64,000 bases of DNA from Phoronis australis. Taxonomy: Eukaryota > Phoronida > Phoronidae. Below the pieces are notes generated by a model. The model was not told where the DNA came from. It worked only from the letters and a program-made list of their open reading frames with translations, and made no database searches. The stretch lies in the NCBI GenBank assembly GCA_002633005.1, contig NMRA01000010.1, positions 1,111,252 through 1,175,251 on the forward strand, given 5' to 3'. Made by a program: the position numbers and the translations under genes. Shown in pieces: positions 1 to 11,300 of the stretch (positions are counted from its first letter, which is position 1; every line of letters begins with the position of its first letter).

Positions 1-1464
1 GTGAGCACATTGTTGGCTTGTTAACTGAATACATCATAAATCCCAATCACAAAAGACCTACGCGTCAGCCTCCATGTGAGATACATGAAATTAAAGTCAA
101 ATAAAAGAAAACAAGGAAAATTGACACTTGCTGTGAAAGCAATTTCTTGCAAAAATGTCTCAAATACAAGATTCTAGAGTTTTGAAATTGCTGAAGCCTC
201 TGAGAAGAAATTTTATTGTTGATAGACATGCAGTCTAGTCATGGCGTTTTATATTCCGCAAGGCCCAAGAGAAATTCGAAATTTGACTAACTTCGGCAAT
301 ATCAGTGATATCTCAGAAATGGTTGATCGGATTCATCACATGTACGTTATGCTATGTTCTTCAAAACTCCAGTATTAAGAATTATTTTTAAAATGTTCTA
401 TTTTTGCAAGAGGGCTATCGGCAAAGAATATGACTTATGTGATTGTCATGAAAAAGTTGATTATGACGAAAACGAACTGACATTTTAGAAAGCGATGTTT
501 TTGAGACCTCGTCTTGAACATTTATATCAACTAAAACTTGATAGTGTTATTTCAAAATACCGTTGTTATGCTGTCAACTTACCTTTTTGCTAAACTTTAC
601 TGAAAAGGCACGATCATGTTATTTGTTCAATTGATTGCAGATTGGTAAAAAAAACAAAAAAAATATAGAAATTTTACAGGCTTTCCATTGTCAGAAATTC
701 TACGTAATTTAAGTAAAAATCTAAAGTTCTGTAGGTACTTGGTTAAATACGCCGCAGAATCGAGATTGCCTCAGGCTAAATAACCTTCATCGAACAATAT
801 CCCATCAGTAACTGGTAGTTTTGTTATATACTGATAATTTTTGTTTTAAAATTTGTAAATGCCCAGATATGCCGGAAGTTTTGAGTCCATGAACCCTTTG
901 GCTGAGCGTAACCAGGCAATTAATGACTATCGAAACTGAAAAGATACTCAGAACACAAAAGACATTATTTACATGCATTACGTGTTGGGAAACACTGCTT
1001 TGCAACAAACATAGATACCGGCAAACTTTACACGAAACTTGGCCGCACTGCAGTCAGTTGGATTAAATGCTTAAGTACGATACCAGATTAAGTTATCGAA
1101 GATCAACTCGGTCATCGCAGTCGTGCCTTCAATTAGCCCTTCCCGGGCGATAAGTCACATAAAATCTCCCGGACAGGTTGAATACTATGAGTGTTATGGT
1201 GTTATGGTATCCAAGTTGTATGGTGAACTCGTCCTGATTTATTTAAATTGCTAAAGAGAATTAACGTCATAAACATTTTGACATACAAATTTATTGTTGC
1301 TTTTGAATTACCCAAGGTTTCCCGGCTAATTCCAGTCACTCAATGAAAGAGCAAAGACCGTCTTTGGAACTTGTCACCAACGCTTCGTGGCGTGCCGGGT
1401 GCCGAACAAGCGGCGCGCTTATCCTGCGTGCGGTTGACTATGGTTCTGAATTTCAATCAAAGAT
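1..1464. other. Upstream flank, no recognised gene
   Basis: AT-rich sequence without an ORF that resembles a known family. A 45-codon ATG ORF lies at 241-378 on the plus strand (begins MAFYIPQGPREIRN), preceded by an AG that could be an acceptor, but nothing confirms it. The missing 5' exon of the R3HCC1-like gene downstream could lie in this stretch or in the first 2 kb of the duplicated segment. I could not identify it. Confidence 0.4.
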
Positions 1465-1530
1465 GGCACTNGTCATTATAAAATGGCTGCCGAAAAGCAA
1501 TGCACAGTTGAACAACTCGGCTTAAGTAAA
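1465..1530 (+). repeat. Dispersed repeat fragment, also at 63088-63150
   Basis: The stretch containing TCATTATAAAATGGCTGCC, followed by AGCAATG, ACAGTTG and ACAACTCGGC, recurs with few changes near 63090-63145 in the same orientation. It follows directly on a single N at 1471, so its left boundary may be a contig join rather than a real repeat end. Confidence 0.6.
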
Positions 1531-1929
1531 AGAAAACGTTTGAATCAACGAATACTATATATTTGTGAGAGTTAAATCAAGTCCTATTCAGATCATAACT
1601 TTGAAGTGGAATAATTGGGTGAGTAAGACAACAAGCCGGTTTTATGCTTAGGCGGACGACTATAGGGTTTCGGAGTGTACATGTCACTGTCTGTCCTCAC
1701 TGTCAATCAGCAGATGACAGTATGATAGGCATTCTTGTGCCAAAATACTGTTAGGGAATGATAAGTGGAAAATTTAAACCTTGAAATTATAGTAAATGCG
1801 GCCTGCAAGCAGGAAGTTCAGGAGATAGACTTACCGGACTTGAAAAGTACGTCTTCACAGACCAGAAGAGGTGTACACCCAAGCCAAGACAGCGTTCAAA
1901 ACATGCCCAGTCAGGCTCACCATGAAAAC

Positions 1930-1967
1930 AACACAGACACGCACGCACGCACACACACACACACAGG
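1930..1967. repeat. CA/GCAC microsatellite
   Basis: Interrupted (CA)n run with CACG variants. The Cys- and Val-rich or His- and Thr-rich ORFs across it are read-throughs of the repeat. Confidence 0.9.
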
Positions 1968-2439
1968 CACGAACACAGACAGCACTGCATGTTGCCACAC
2001 AATGGGAGAATACCACGTTTACAACAAAATTACACATCACCCAGGTATAGTTCTGCTCCTCACTCGACCAACATTACTTAGAGGCTAGACAAGCCAGCCC
2101 TCTAGCTTTATGAAGACAATCGTCAAAATACAGTTAGCTTAGGGCTAGGACCTAGGTACTACTGTGTGTTGATGTCTGTTAGACCCTGAAATTTCACACA
2201 GTCCAGGTATAGGCGGTGAGCCAGAATTTGTAGGCCTTCTAGAAAATGGTTTTTGTGAGTACTTTAAGGGGGCAATTTTATTTTGGTGATTTTTAATTCA
2301 TTTACTAGAGTGTTTTCAAAGTCTAAAAAGTTCCCACATATAAAGTTGCACATTTTTGAGAAATTTGAGTAGTATTTCTGCTCGTAGACTAGACCATAAC
2401 ACTGAGTGGAGGGGTGTATAAACAAAACCTGTGAATCTT

Positions 2440-3265
2440 AGACCACCATCTCTAGCTGGCCAGTACAGACGGTGTAGCTCCTATAGGAACTTCGTTTGCC
2501 AGAAGCTTTTCGACGAATCATGCCTCACACCAACTATTAAACATCAAAGTCATATTCTTATAAATACACGCACCTCTTTTTGACCTCAAAAGCTAAATCA
2601 AAGCATCCAAGGTAGCTTTTTACAAAGTTGGTTGGCTACTTAGTGGACAGTGAACCCTTTGTGAACTACAAGTTATCGGACTGAAAACAGGTTTCCAACG
2701 GCAAATGGTACGGTCTTGATTCGTTCCCAGATTTTGAGGTGAAATGACTCACAAGTTTTCGTTTTGTTCGTAGAGTTTTTGGCAGAGTGGGAGGAAGGTG
2801 ATGAGCAGTACCAGGCAAAACCCATCGAAAACCAATCGTTTTTAACTCATGTTCTTATAAATACATTTTGGGCATAGAGGGACATCTTAAGAGGCCATTG
2901 ATGTCCTTAACTCCTTCCAACTTGAACAAATACTCCTGTTATCAAACTTTTTCTACTGGCCTTTTTTACACTGCGGGGGATATGACGTCATACCAACTGC
3001 CGCACGCAGTGTTAAAAATGGCCAGTTTCAGATTTTGGGAAATGAACGAAGGACTGCTCGAAGAAAGACCTTGATAACAGAAGTATTTGTTCAATTTGGA
3101 AGGAATTAAAGACATTGACGACCTCCTAAGGTGTCCCTCTATGCACAAAAGATACTTATAACAACGTTACTTTTTAATCAGTGTGAGGCATGATTTGCCG
3201 AAAAGCATCCGGCATATGAAGCTAACCATGGTCTCTACTGGCCAGCTAGAGATGGTGGTTACTGT
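2440..3265. mobile_element. Long fold-back (inverted-repeat) element
   Basis: Two arms are imperfect reverse complements. ACCACCATCTCTAGCTGGCC near 2441 pairs with GGCCAGCTAGAGATGGTGGT near 3241. GGCATAGAGGGACATCTTAA near 2870 pairs with the reverse complement near 3120-3140. The centre is near TATGACGTCATA at about 2980. The left arm appears interrupted by about 285 bp (2575-2855) bounded by repeated TTCTTATAAATACA. No transposase ORF is visible, so this is a non-autonomous fold-back or MITE-like element. Confidence 0.75.
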
Positions 3266-3588
3266 CTACACTCACCTGGTCTGCTACAGCCATTTAAGTG
3301 GAAAACGATAGATCTATTAAATGTCATTTTCTTGCTCCACATCAATCTCAAACTTATGAGGGTGGAATCATGGAAGGCCACATTGTGTGTTTGTGCACTA
3401 ACAATGAACCGAAGGCTATCTGAGGGACTGTTTCCTTACATCGCTGGTTTTAGGAAGACTGATTTTTTATAACTTAGAGCTTGTTGCTTGTATTTTAGAA
3501 AATCTTTTTTTGTTGAAATAAGTCATTGCAAGAATTATTGACACCTGCATAGAAAAACTAGGTTTCATTTTATTCCAAATTCTTAAAT

Positions 3589-4063
3589 TACCGTATTTGC
3601 CCTAATAAGCGCCCAGGGCGCTTAGAAAAATTCGTTTCAGGGAGGGGTCACTTATTGTAGCCTGAGGCTATTGAAACCCGGTCTCCGATATGGGTGAAAT
3701 CGGAAGCTAGGATACATCAAATTTACGCTCTGCGACATATCTGTTACCTATTACAGACTTTCCACAAAATGGTCGTGAATTGCTAACAAACTTTGTTGTT
3801 AAATTACAATCCATTTTCAGAAAATTGTGTGGAAATCCCAGGGCGAAAACTCGCCAATTGATACGTTGCTGCCTCACAATCGCTGATAGGGCATCTTGAA
3901 TTCTTGAACAAAAACACAGTTTCGACTCAACAAATTACCTAAAATCCTCTTTAAGTTTTCCAAATAGCATCCCTAAGATTTTTAAGTTCCTGTGGAGTTG
4001 GGATTACCAACCGCAGATTAAGCGCTTATAGGGGCATGGGTGCTTATTAGGACGAATATGGTA
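3589..4063. mobile_element. TIR element with GGGCGCTTA motifs (MITE-like)
   Basis: Begins TACCGTATTTGCCCTAATAA and ends with the imperfect reverse complement (GTGCTTATTAGGACGAATAT then GGTA). Outer TA dinucleotides would fit a TA target duplication as in Tc1/mariner-type elements; that assignment is inference. No coding capacity. Subterminal AAGCGCCC and GGGCGCTT motifs resemble those in the elements at 48525 and 61298. Confidence 0.75.
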
Positions 4064-4894
4064 AAGAATTTTTCTTTAATTCCCATTATAAATCAAACTC
4101 ACAAGACAAAACACTCCTCTTTATTCAGTTGAAAGCTTTCCAAATTTTCATTCACACTTTCTCTTTCTACACAAGTGTTCTGAATGATTCTAAAGCTTTG
4201 TCATCTTCTGCTCACAATGGTTACATTGGACAACTTGGGCTGACAGTGGGACTAGTCCACTAGTAAAGAAGGGGTTTTTCAGGTACTACACCGCTAGAAA
4301 TTTGACATTTATTGAACGTTTTGGTATCAACATTGGTCAACTGCATATGAAACAAATCACTTAATATTCAGAGCCATTTGACTATAACTAAAATCTTTGT
4401 GTTTTATTTGTTAATCAACAAATTTCCTGGTGATTTGTTCTGTTCTTACCTTTTAGAAGATAAGATTGAATAGAGCTTCAGTTTTATGAACCACTTCACC
4501 ACGGGGTATTTTTTGAAAACCTTTGTTGCAGTTGGTATCAATGTCCGTACTGCATACTTATCAGTCACCCATTCACGTGAAATGAAAACCAATTCAGGTA
4601 ATTTGTTGTAAACTGGAAGAGCATTTGATTGAAACATCGTGGAAAAAGAACGGACAAACGGGACAATAGGTGACTCTTTTATTTCATGGCGCTGAAAGCT
4701 GACTCATATTATCACTCCACAACTTTGGCAACATAAGTGGTATTTTTTGTCCCCTGTAACCTGTTTGCTTTACCCATAGAAGACTAGTTTTTAATGCCAT
4801 ATTTTTTCACTAGTTTTTACCTACATCACTCCAAAGCTGTATATTTAGAAGTTCTATACCAAGGCTACTGTATCAGTTGCTCGACTTGACACTA

Positions 4895-4917
4895 GTATAT
4901 ATATATATATATATATT
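4895..4917. repeat. (TA)n microsatellite, copy A
   Basis: Short TA run. The equivalent tract in copy B (9800-9933) is far longer. Confidence 0.9.
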
Positions 4918-6699
4918 ATAGTATCATCATAGTATAATAACATACTATTATAATTAATATACAACAATTATATATGACTGCCTAGCATGTGTGTTTGGAA
5001 CAGCTCAAATTACAGCAGTCTGGGGGTAATTGAAAGCATTTATCTGTCTCTTTGACACATTCACTAATTATGTTTGTTGACATCAGCACTTCAATATTTT
5101 CAATTTGCCTGTAAGCATTCCCAGCAAAGGCTCTTCCATGTCTTCTCAAATCTCCATCACCCAGTGCTTGTAAGGCAGCACACTTCCTTGCAGTGGTGCT
5201 TCAAGGTGCATTTTGCCGCTGTTATAAGTTGTCAATGTTGAATTCTTCATCTACGCTCTTGGAGGTTAAAATCTTTACTAGGCTCGTCTTAAACTATTGG
5301 TGAATGAGCCAGCAATTCAAGTCAAAGGCAATGTGAACACCCACCATTTTTGAATTCGCAATTATAGGGTTGGCTAACCCCAATTAATTCTGAAGTGGTT
5401 TCTTGAGTCATTGATGGTTTTGATGTTCTTGCTGTTAGCAGAAACAGAGTCGCCGTAAAGAATAGTTTGAGACCGATTTTATAAGAATATTTTGTGATAG
5501 TAAAACAAGAGTCGCTGATTGCAAAGATGGAGACTCAGATGACAAGGGGTTTCTTGGCTTGGAAAGAACAGTTTGTTATCGCTTGAGATCAATCTCGCAC
5601 ATAAAATGCACGACTGTGACAAGCAAAGTTATTGAGTTTGGTCTTGAGCAGTAACAAACTGTCATGCCTGCCCTAGCCTACTATCGGGAGTTCACTCAGG
5701 ATTACAAAAATAGGGCATCCGAAATGGGTTGTCCAATTTCTCATGACCACTCATGCGCAACGGTGTTTTTATGACACCAAGCACAATTGCTGTAATAGTG
5801 TAGAATGTTATTGCATGGTTCTGCAAAAAATTTTTTGTGTCTTACCAGCACATCAATCAACTTTTTTGTTTTGGACAGGCCAATGAGCTCATAGAGCTGC
5901 TGCTAGGAAGTTAAAAGGGACAACCATGCTTACTTGCTTAGTACTTTAATTGGGTGTCCAAATTCTGAACTGGGTGTCATAACTAGAGTGTCTATATTTG
6001 AGTCAGGGTGTGCATTTGGATGCCCTATACACCCTCTAGATGAAGGCTTGTCTAATATCCATCCATAATTTGAGTTTTGAGTGAGATGAGACCAATTTCA
6101 TAAATGCAAATTTATTGGTCTTAATAAAAAGTTGGTTTACATCAGCTTTAAACGTCTTTAGAATTTGAAAAATAACCACTTTGTTTTCTCCGCACAGTTC
6201 TACACTGGCTGCATATCTGCATGATCGTTACTTAAGTATCAAGGACACCGCATTCATACAGCTCGTAACATCTGACATCAGGCATTGGTTGGAGCATGCA
6301 ACCTTAAACAGGTAAGTATAATTGTTCTCGCCACGTAATGGTGCTCTTGCTTGATTTAGAACTGTGTGTTTAATAATTTTGTTTCCTCCCTGCGAAATAA
6401 AAGTAAGTGCACCACTTTTTGTGCATTGGCCTGTCTCCAATGGGAGTTGTGAAAGATTTTGATGAAAGTTTTTTTGATGTGAAAAAATCTTGCCTTGCAC
6501 ATCCATATGCCTTTCCTCTTTAAATTAAGGTTTTGCTATTATTACAATCTTTAAAAACCGTTTTCAAACCAAACAAAGCTCACAAAGTAATTGATTTACA
6601 TAATCATTGTTACCTATCGCCAATAGGCTACAATAATTATTTTAATGCTACTTTTCTGCACCAGCTATGAATGTTCATTCCACAAATTGGTTAACCTTA

Positions 6700-6885
6700 A
6701 CACATCACTATGGTAACTGTTCCATTTCCCTGTTAATTTTTCCATCTCCATGACAGTTGTTTTATAGATGTCCATGGTAAATGTTCCATTTTCATCATGG
6801 TAATTGTTTCGTATCCATGGTGATTTTTTCATCTCCATGGTAATTTTTCCACTTCCATGGTAATTGTTCCATCTCCGTGTCAATT
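6700..6885. repeat. Degenerate CCATGGTAATT tandem repeat, copy A
   Basis: About eight imperfect units of roughly 20-25 bp around CCATGGTAATTGTTCCATCT, just upstream of the R3H exon. The same array is at 11688-11873 in copy B. Short Met-rich ORFs here come from the repeat. Confidence 0.75.
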
Positions 6886-7140
6886 CTTGGCAGGGTTCTC
6901 CTGTTTCCTGCTGTGTCCAGTTTCCACCGTTTGCTCATCCACGACTCGGCCAAGATCTACCCTGGGTTGTGCACCTTCTCTATCGGACAGGACCAAAAGA
7001 GGAGAACCGTGGTGTGCTTGGAGGCTACTATCCTCAGGTAATGCACCGTATGTCCCAAGGGAGAGGGAACAGTGGGCCACCGTCTCCATGTAGTAGATGC
7101 GTCAGATGTTTCACAGGGAGGGTGGACCTGGGCCACTGTA

Positions 7141-7374
7141 CCATTCTGTAGTAGTATACCCACCAGACATCTCACCAGGGTGGACGTGGGCAGCTGTAGC
7201 ATTCTGTAGTAGTACACCCACCAGACATCTCACCAGGGTGGAATTGGACCTTTGTACCATTCTGTAGTAGTACACCCAGCAGACATCTCACCAGGGTGGA
7301 CGTGGGCCACTGTACCATTCTGTAGTAGTACACCCACCAGACATCTCACCAGGGATGAAAATGGCAGTGGGGCA
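7141..7374. repeat. 58-bp minisatellite, copy A (4 units)
   Basis: Units begin at 7141, 7199, 7257 and 7315, each starting CCATTCTGTAGTAGTA (the second GCATTCTG) and containing CAGACATCTCACCAGGG. It lies in the intron after the R3H exon. Copy B has five units. Confidence 0.9.
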
Positions 7375-7730
7375 CCATTCTCAGGTAGTAATTCGTAGTA
7401 CGTCTGACGGGACAGCAAGTAGCAAGCAATACTCTCTCAATGTCTTGGATAGATGTGTGCAGTAGGAGATTTGTTGTTACAGTAACCACGAGTAATTTTG
7501 TCTTTGTTGTTGGTATTAGTGAAGAGTTACAGGACAAATGTGCTGTCCTGGGGTAATGCACTAACCACTGATTAAGGGCGCTCTTCTTTTCAAAACATGA
7601 CTGATCAGTTCAAAACTGTTCTCAAAGAACAGCTGTTGGTAAACTTTCTCATCAAACCGTCCTGTTCTCTTAGTCCACTGGTGGTCATCATCTTCTCAAC
7701 TGCAGTGTTCCTATCTTAGTCTGTTAATAT

Positions 7731-7822
7731 GACTAGTAGTCTGCTAAATGTGACTAGTAGTTTGCTATTGTGACTAGTAGTTTGCTATTGTGACTAGTAG
7801 TCTCTTAATGTGACTAGTAGTC
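7731..7822. repeat. TGACTAGTAGT short tandem repeat, copy A
   Basis: About five units of roughly 20 bp (GACTAGTAGTTTGCTATTGT type). Copy B (12778-12831) has fewer. Confidence 0.85.
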
Positions 7823-9122
7823 CGTATAACAGACCTTATCTTTAGGTTAATTTTATCAATTCAGGGGCTTTCATCTACAGTGACATTATTGTCGTTTTTC
7901 AAATCCGCTGTAGAATGGTTGTTGGCATGTTGACCTCCTGTGACATCACAAATAACTTTGGCATGTGTAACCTGGTTTATAATTTTCATTTTAGGTGGTA
8001 AGATTAGACTTCAGCATGTTCAGATGGCGCATGCCTCAAGAATCTTTCGCGCAAAAAATTTGCCAATCTATGTATTGTTGGCTAATTTTCAGTCTTTTAT
8101 TTTTGTTTCTTGATTGTTCAGTATAATTACACCAAAAACTTGTTTTAGTCTACCTGTGTTTTCGTTTTTGTTGTGCTCAAGTCACTAAGTGTTGGTTTCC
8201 ATCTAGTTTTTTTAAATATTACCAAGTTATTTGTGATGCTTTCTGTTGTTTATGAGCTGAGAACAGTCCCACTGTACATTTGAAAATAACAGCACTGTGG
8301 ATGAAATTCCCTCAATTCTGCTAATGACTTGCATTGAGGTTATCGTGTCACCTGTGTGTTTAGGGAAATGAACAAGAGCCACACAGATCTAAATGTAGGT
8401 GGACAGCCAACGCAAGGTGTCGGCGATGGCCAGAGAAGGTTTGTGGTTACTGATTGGGCATCGTCAGAGGTGTAGCCAATCTCTTGATTTATCGGTACAG
8501 AGTTTAAAGTTGATCTTCAACAAAATCGTGTGCCCAGACTGGAAAACTTTCGGCCAAATTGGGGGAGGAATTATCATTGGATAATAAAGAAGGGCGTGAT
8601 TTCGAATTTTTTTTGTCTGTGGAAACATTAAGAATCCGTTTCATTTAATTATACAGACACGCTAGCCGGGGATACAATCCAGCTCCTAGTTATCAAAGTT
8701 AAAATTGGTTGCGTGAAGAGATTCAGTACATGTTTTGTGCACCGTGGTTCACACATGCACTGTGAATGTTAAACCCTGCGCAATAAAATTGTGCTATTGT
8801 CGCTAAAACACTCAAATTTCTATGTATGAACTTTTCCAGTGTTTTAAAACCACTGTATGAAGTAGCATTATTAATGTGTGGTGGTCACTTGAAGTTATCC
8901 TTTGCAGAATATACATCTGAGTATCTTGGTTCGTTTTAACCTTCTAGACAGATAGTTGTTTCCTGATGTTTGCGCCACGAATGAGTAGACTGATAATTAC
9001 CCTCTATTTTGTGTTTCAGGCAACGCAAGAAACGAGCAGAGGCCCAGCTGTATGTCCCACCATCACGGCGTACAGCCACTCCCTCTGTTGGCACAAACCA
9101 TTGCCAGGCCAGAGGTCCAGGA

Positions 9123-9123
9123 N
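9123..9123. other. Single-N contig join inside duplicated exon
   Basis: One N separates the truncated large exon of copy A from the start of copy B. The other single Ns in the window are at 1471, 43396 and 54099. Confidence 0.85.
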
Positions 9124-9799
9124 ACATTGGACAACTTGGGCTGACAGTGGGACTAGTCCACTAGTAAAGAAGGGGTTTTTCAGGTACTACACCGCTAGAA
9201 ATTTGACATTTATTGAACATTTTGGTATCAACATTGGTCAACTGCATATGAAACAAATCACTTAATATTCAGAGCCATTTGACTATAACTAAAATCTTTG
9301 TGTTTTATTTGTTAATCAACAAATTTCCTGGTGATTTGTTCTGTTCTTACCTTTTAGAAGATAAGATTGAATAGAGCCTCAGTTTTATGAACCACTTCAT
9401 CACGGGGTATTTTTTGAAAACCTTTGTTGCAGTTGGTATCAATATCCGTACTGCATACTTATCAGTCACCCATTCACGTGAAATGAAAACCAATTCAGGT
9501 AATTTGTTGTAAACTGGAAGAGCATTTGATTGAAACATCGTGGAAAAAGAACGGACAAATGGGACAATAGGTGGCTCTTTTATTTCATGGCGCTGAAAGC
9601 TGACTCATATTATCACTCCACAACTTTGGCAACATAAGTGGTATTTTTTGTCCCCTGTAACCTGTTTGCTTTACCCGTAGAAGACTAGTTTTTAATGCCA
9701 TATTTTTTCACCAGTTTTTACCTACATCACTCCAAAGCTGTATATTTAGAAGTTCTATACCAAGGCTACTGTATCAGTTGCTCGACTTGACACTAGTAT

Positions 9800-9844
9800 G
9801 TATATATATATATATATNNNNNNNNNNNNNNNNNNNNNNNNNNN

Positions 9845-9933
<89 letters not shown>
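9800..9933. repeat. (TA)n microsatellite with 27-N gap
   Basis: Long TA tract interrupted by Ns at 9818-9844. The true length is unknown. Confidence 0.95.
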
Positions 9934-9939
<6 letters not shown>

Positions 9940-11186
9940 ATCATCATAGTATAATAACATACATTATACATTATAACATTATAATTAATATACAACAATT
10001 ATATATGACTGCCTAGCATGTGTGTTTGGAACAGCTCAAATTACAGCAGCCTGGGGGTAATTGAAAGCATTTATCTGTCTCTTTGACACATTCACTAATT
10101 ATGTTTGTTGACACCAGCACTTCATGCTCTTCCATGTCTTCTCAAATCTCCGTCACCCAGTGCTTGTAAGGCAGCATACTTCCTTGCAGTGATGCTTCAA
10201 GGTGCATTTTGCCGCTGTTATAAGTTGTCAATGTTGAATTCTTCATCTACGCTCTAGGGGGTTAAAATCTTTACTAGACTCGTCTTAAACTATTGGTAAA
10301 TGAGCCAGCAATTCAAGTCAAAGGCAATGTGAACACCCACCTTTTTTGAATTCGCAATTATAGGGTTGGCTAACCCCAATTAATTCTGAAGCGGTTTCTT
10401 GAGTCACTGATGGTTTTGATGTTCTTGCTGTTTGCAGAGTCACCGTAAAGAATAGTTTGAGACCGATTTTATGAGAATATTTTGTGATAGTAAAGCAAGA
10501 GTCGCTGATTGCAAAGATGGAGACTCAGATGACAAGGGGTTTCTTGGCTTGGAAAGAACAGTTTGTTATCGCTTGAGACCAATCTCACACATAAAATGCA
10601 CGACTGTGACAAGCAAAGTTATTGAGTTTGGTCTTGAGCAGTAACAAACTGTCATGCCTGCCATAGCCTACTATCGGGAGTTCACTCAGTTACAAAAATA
10701 GGGCACCCGAAATGGGTTCTCCAATTTCTCATGACCACTCATGCGCAACGGCGTTTTTATGACACCAAGAACAATTGGTGTAATTGTGTAGAATGTTATT
10801 GCAGAGACATGGTTCTGCAAAAATTTTTTATGTGTTACCAGTACATCAATCAACTTTTTGTTTTAGACAGACCAATGAGATCCTAGAGCTGCTGCTAGCA
10901 AGTTTAAAGGGACAACCATGCTTAATTGCTTACTTTAATTGGGTGTCCAAATTCTGAACTGGGTGTCATAACTAGAGTAAGTGTATTTGAGTCAGGGTGT
11001 GCATTTGGATGCCCTGTACACCCTCTAGGTGAAGGCTTGTCTAATATCCATCCATAATTTGAGTTTTGAGTGAGGTGAGACCAATTTCATCAATGCAAAT
11101 TTAATGGTCTTAGTAAAAAGTTGGTTTACATCAGCTTTAAACGTCTTTAGAATTTGAAAAATAACCACTTTGTTTTATCCGCACAG

Positions 11187-11300
11187 TTCTACACTGGCTG
11201 CATATCTGCATGATCGTTACTTAAGTATCAAGGACACCGAATTCATACAGCTCGTAACATCTGACATCAGGCATTGGTTGGAGCATGCAACCTTAAACAG
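11187..11300 (+). CDS. R3HCC1: R3HCC1-like exon (N-terminal helix region)
   Basis: Acceptor CCGCACAG, donor CAG/GTAAG. Encodes STLAAYLHDRYLSIKDTEFI and continues to ATLNR, corresponding to the region just before the R3H domain in vertebrate R3HCC1. The first base completes a codon from an unseen upstream exon. Confidence 0.85.

Larger units (their letters stand above)
4223..9122. repeat. Tandem duplication, copy A
   Basis: 4.9 kb that matches 9124-16339 nearly base for base, apart from SNPs, short indels and repeat-number changes, once the 2.2 kb insertion in copy B is removed. It contains three exons and 103 bp of a fourth from the R3HCC1-like gene. It ends abruptly inside that exon at a single N (9123), after which the sequence restarts at the equivalent of 4223. 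This geometry is typical of two haplotypes of one locus concatenated in an assembly. Confidence 0.92.
6198..9122 (+). pseudogene. R3HCC1: Duplicate, truncated 5' part of the R3HCC1-like gene (copy A exons)
   Basis: Contains copies of the exons at 6198-6311, 6894-7037 (R3H domain), 8364-8438 and 9020-9122 (first 103 bp of the large exon). All splice sites and reading phases match copy B. Compared with copy B, the 436 exonic bases differ at five positions. Three change a residue: Ala/Glu in the first exon, and Leu/Phe and Ile/Val in the R3H exon. Copy A keeps the R3H signature RLLIH. It has no C-terminal exons of its own because it stops at the N at 9123. If the arrangement is genuine, this is a partial gene duplication. 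If it is an assembly effect, this is simply the other allele. Confidence 0.8.

Noticed and set aside
1787-2088. Cys- and Val-rich or Thr-rich ORFs near 1800-2088
   Set aside because: Translations of the CA microsatellite.
4446-4637. 63-codon minus-strand ORF, repeated at 9347-9538
   Set aside because: Preserved in both copies only because the whole segment is duplicated. The two differ by several amino-acid changes, and no family is recognisable.
6857-7151. Overlapping 78-95 codon ORFs across the R3H exon
   Set aside because: Wrong frames: only the frame giving VLLFPAVSS...KRRTVVC has the R3H signature and valid splice phases.
7093-7418. CRISPR-like regular repeats
   Set aside because: 58-bp units are contiguous without spacers: a eukaryotic intronic minisatellite.
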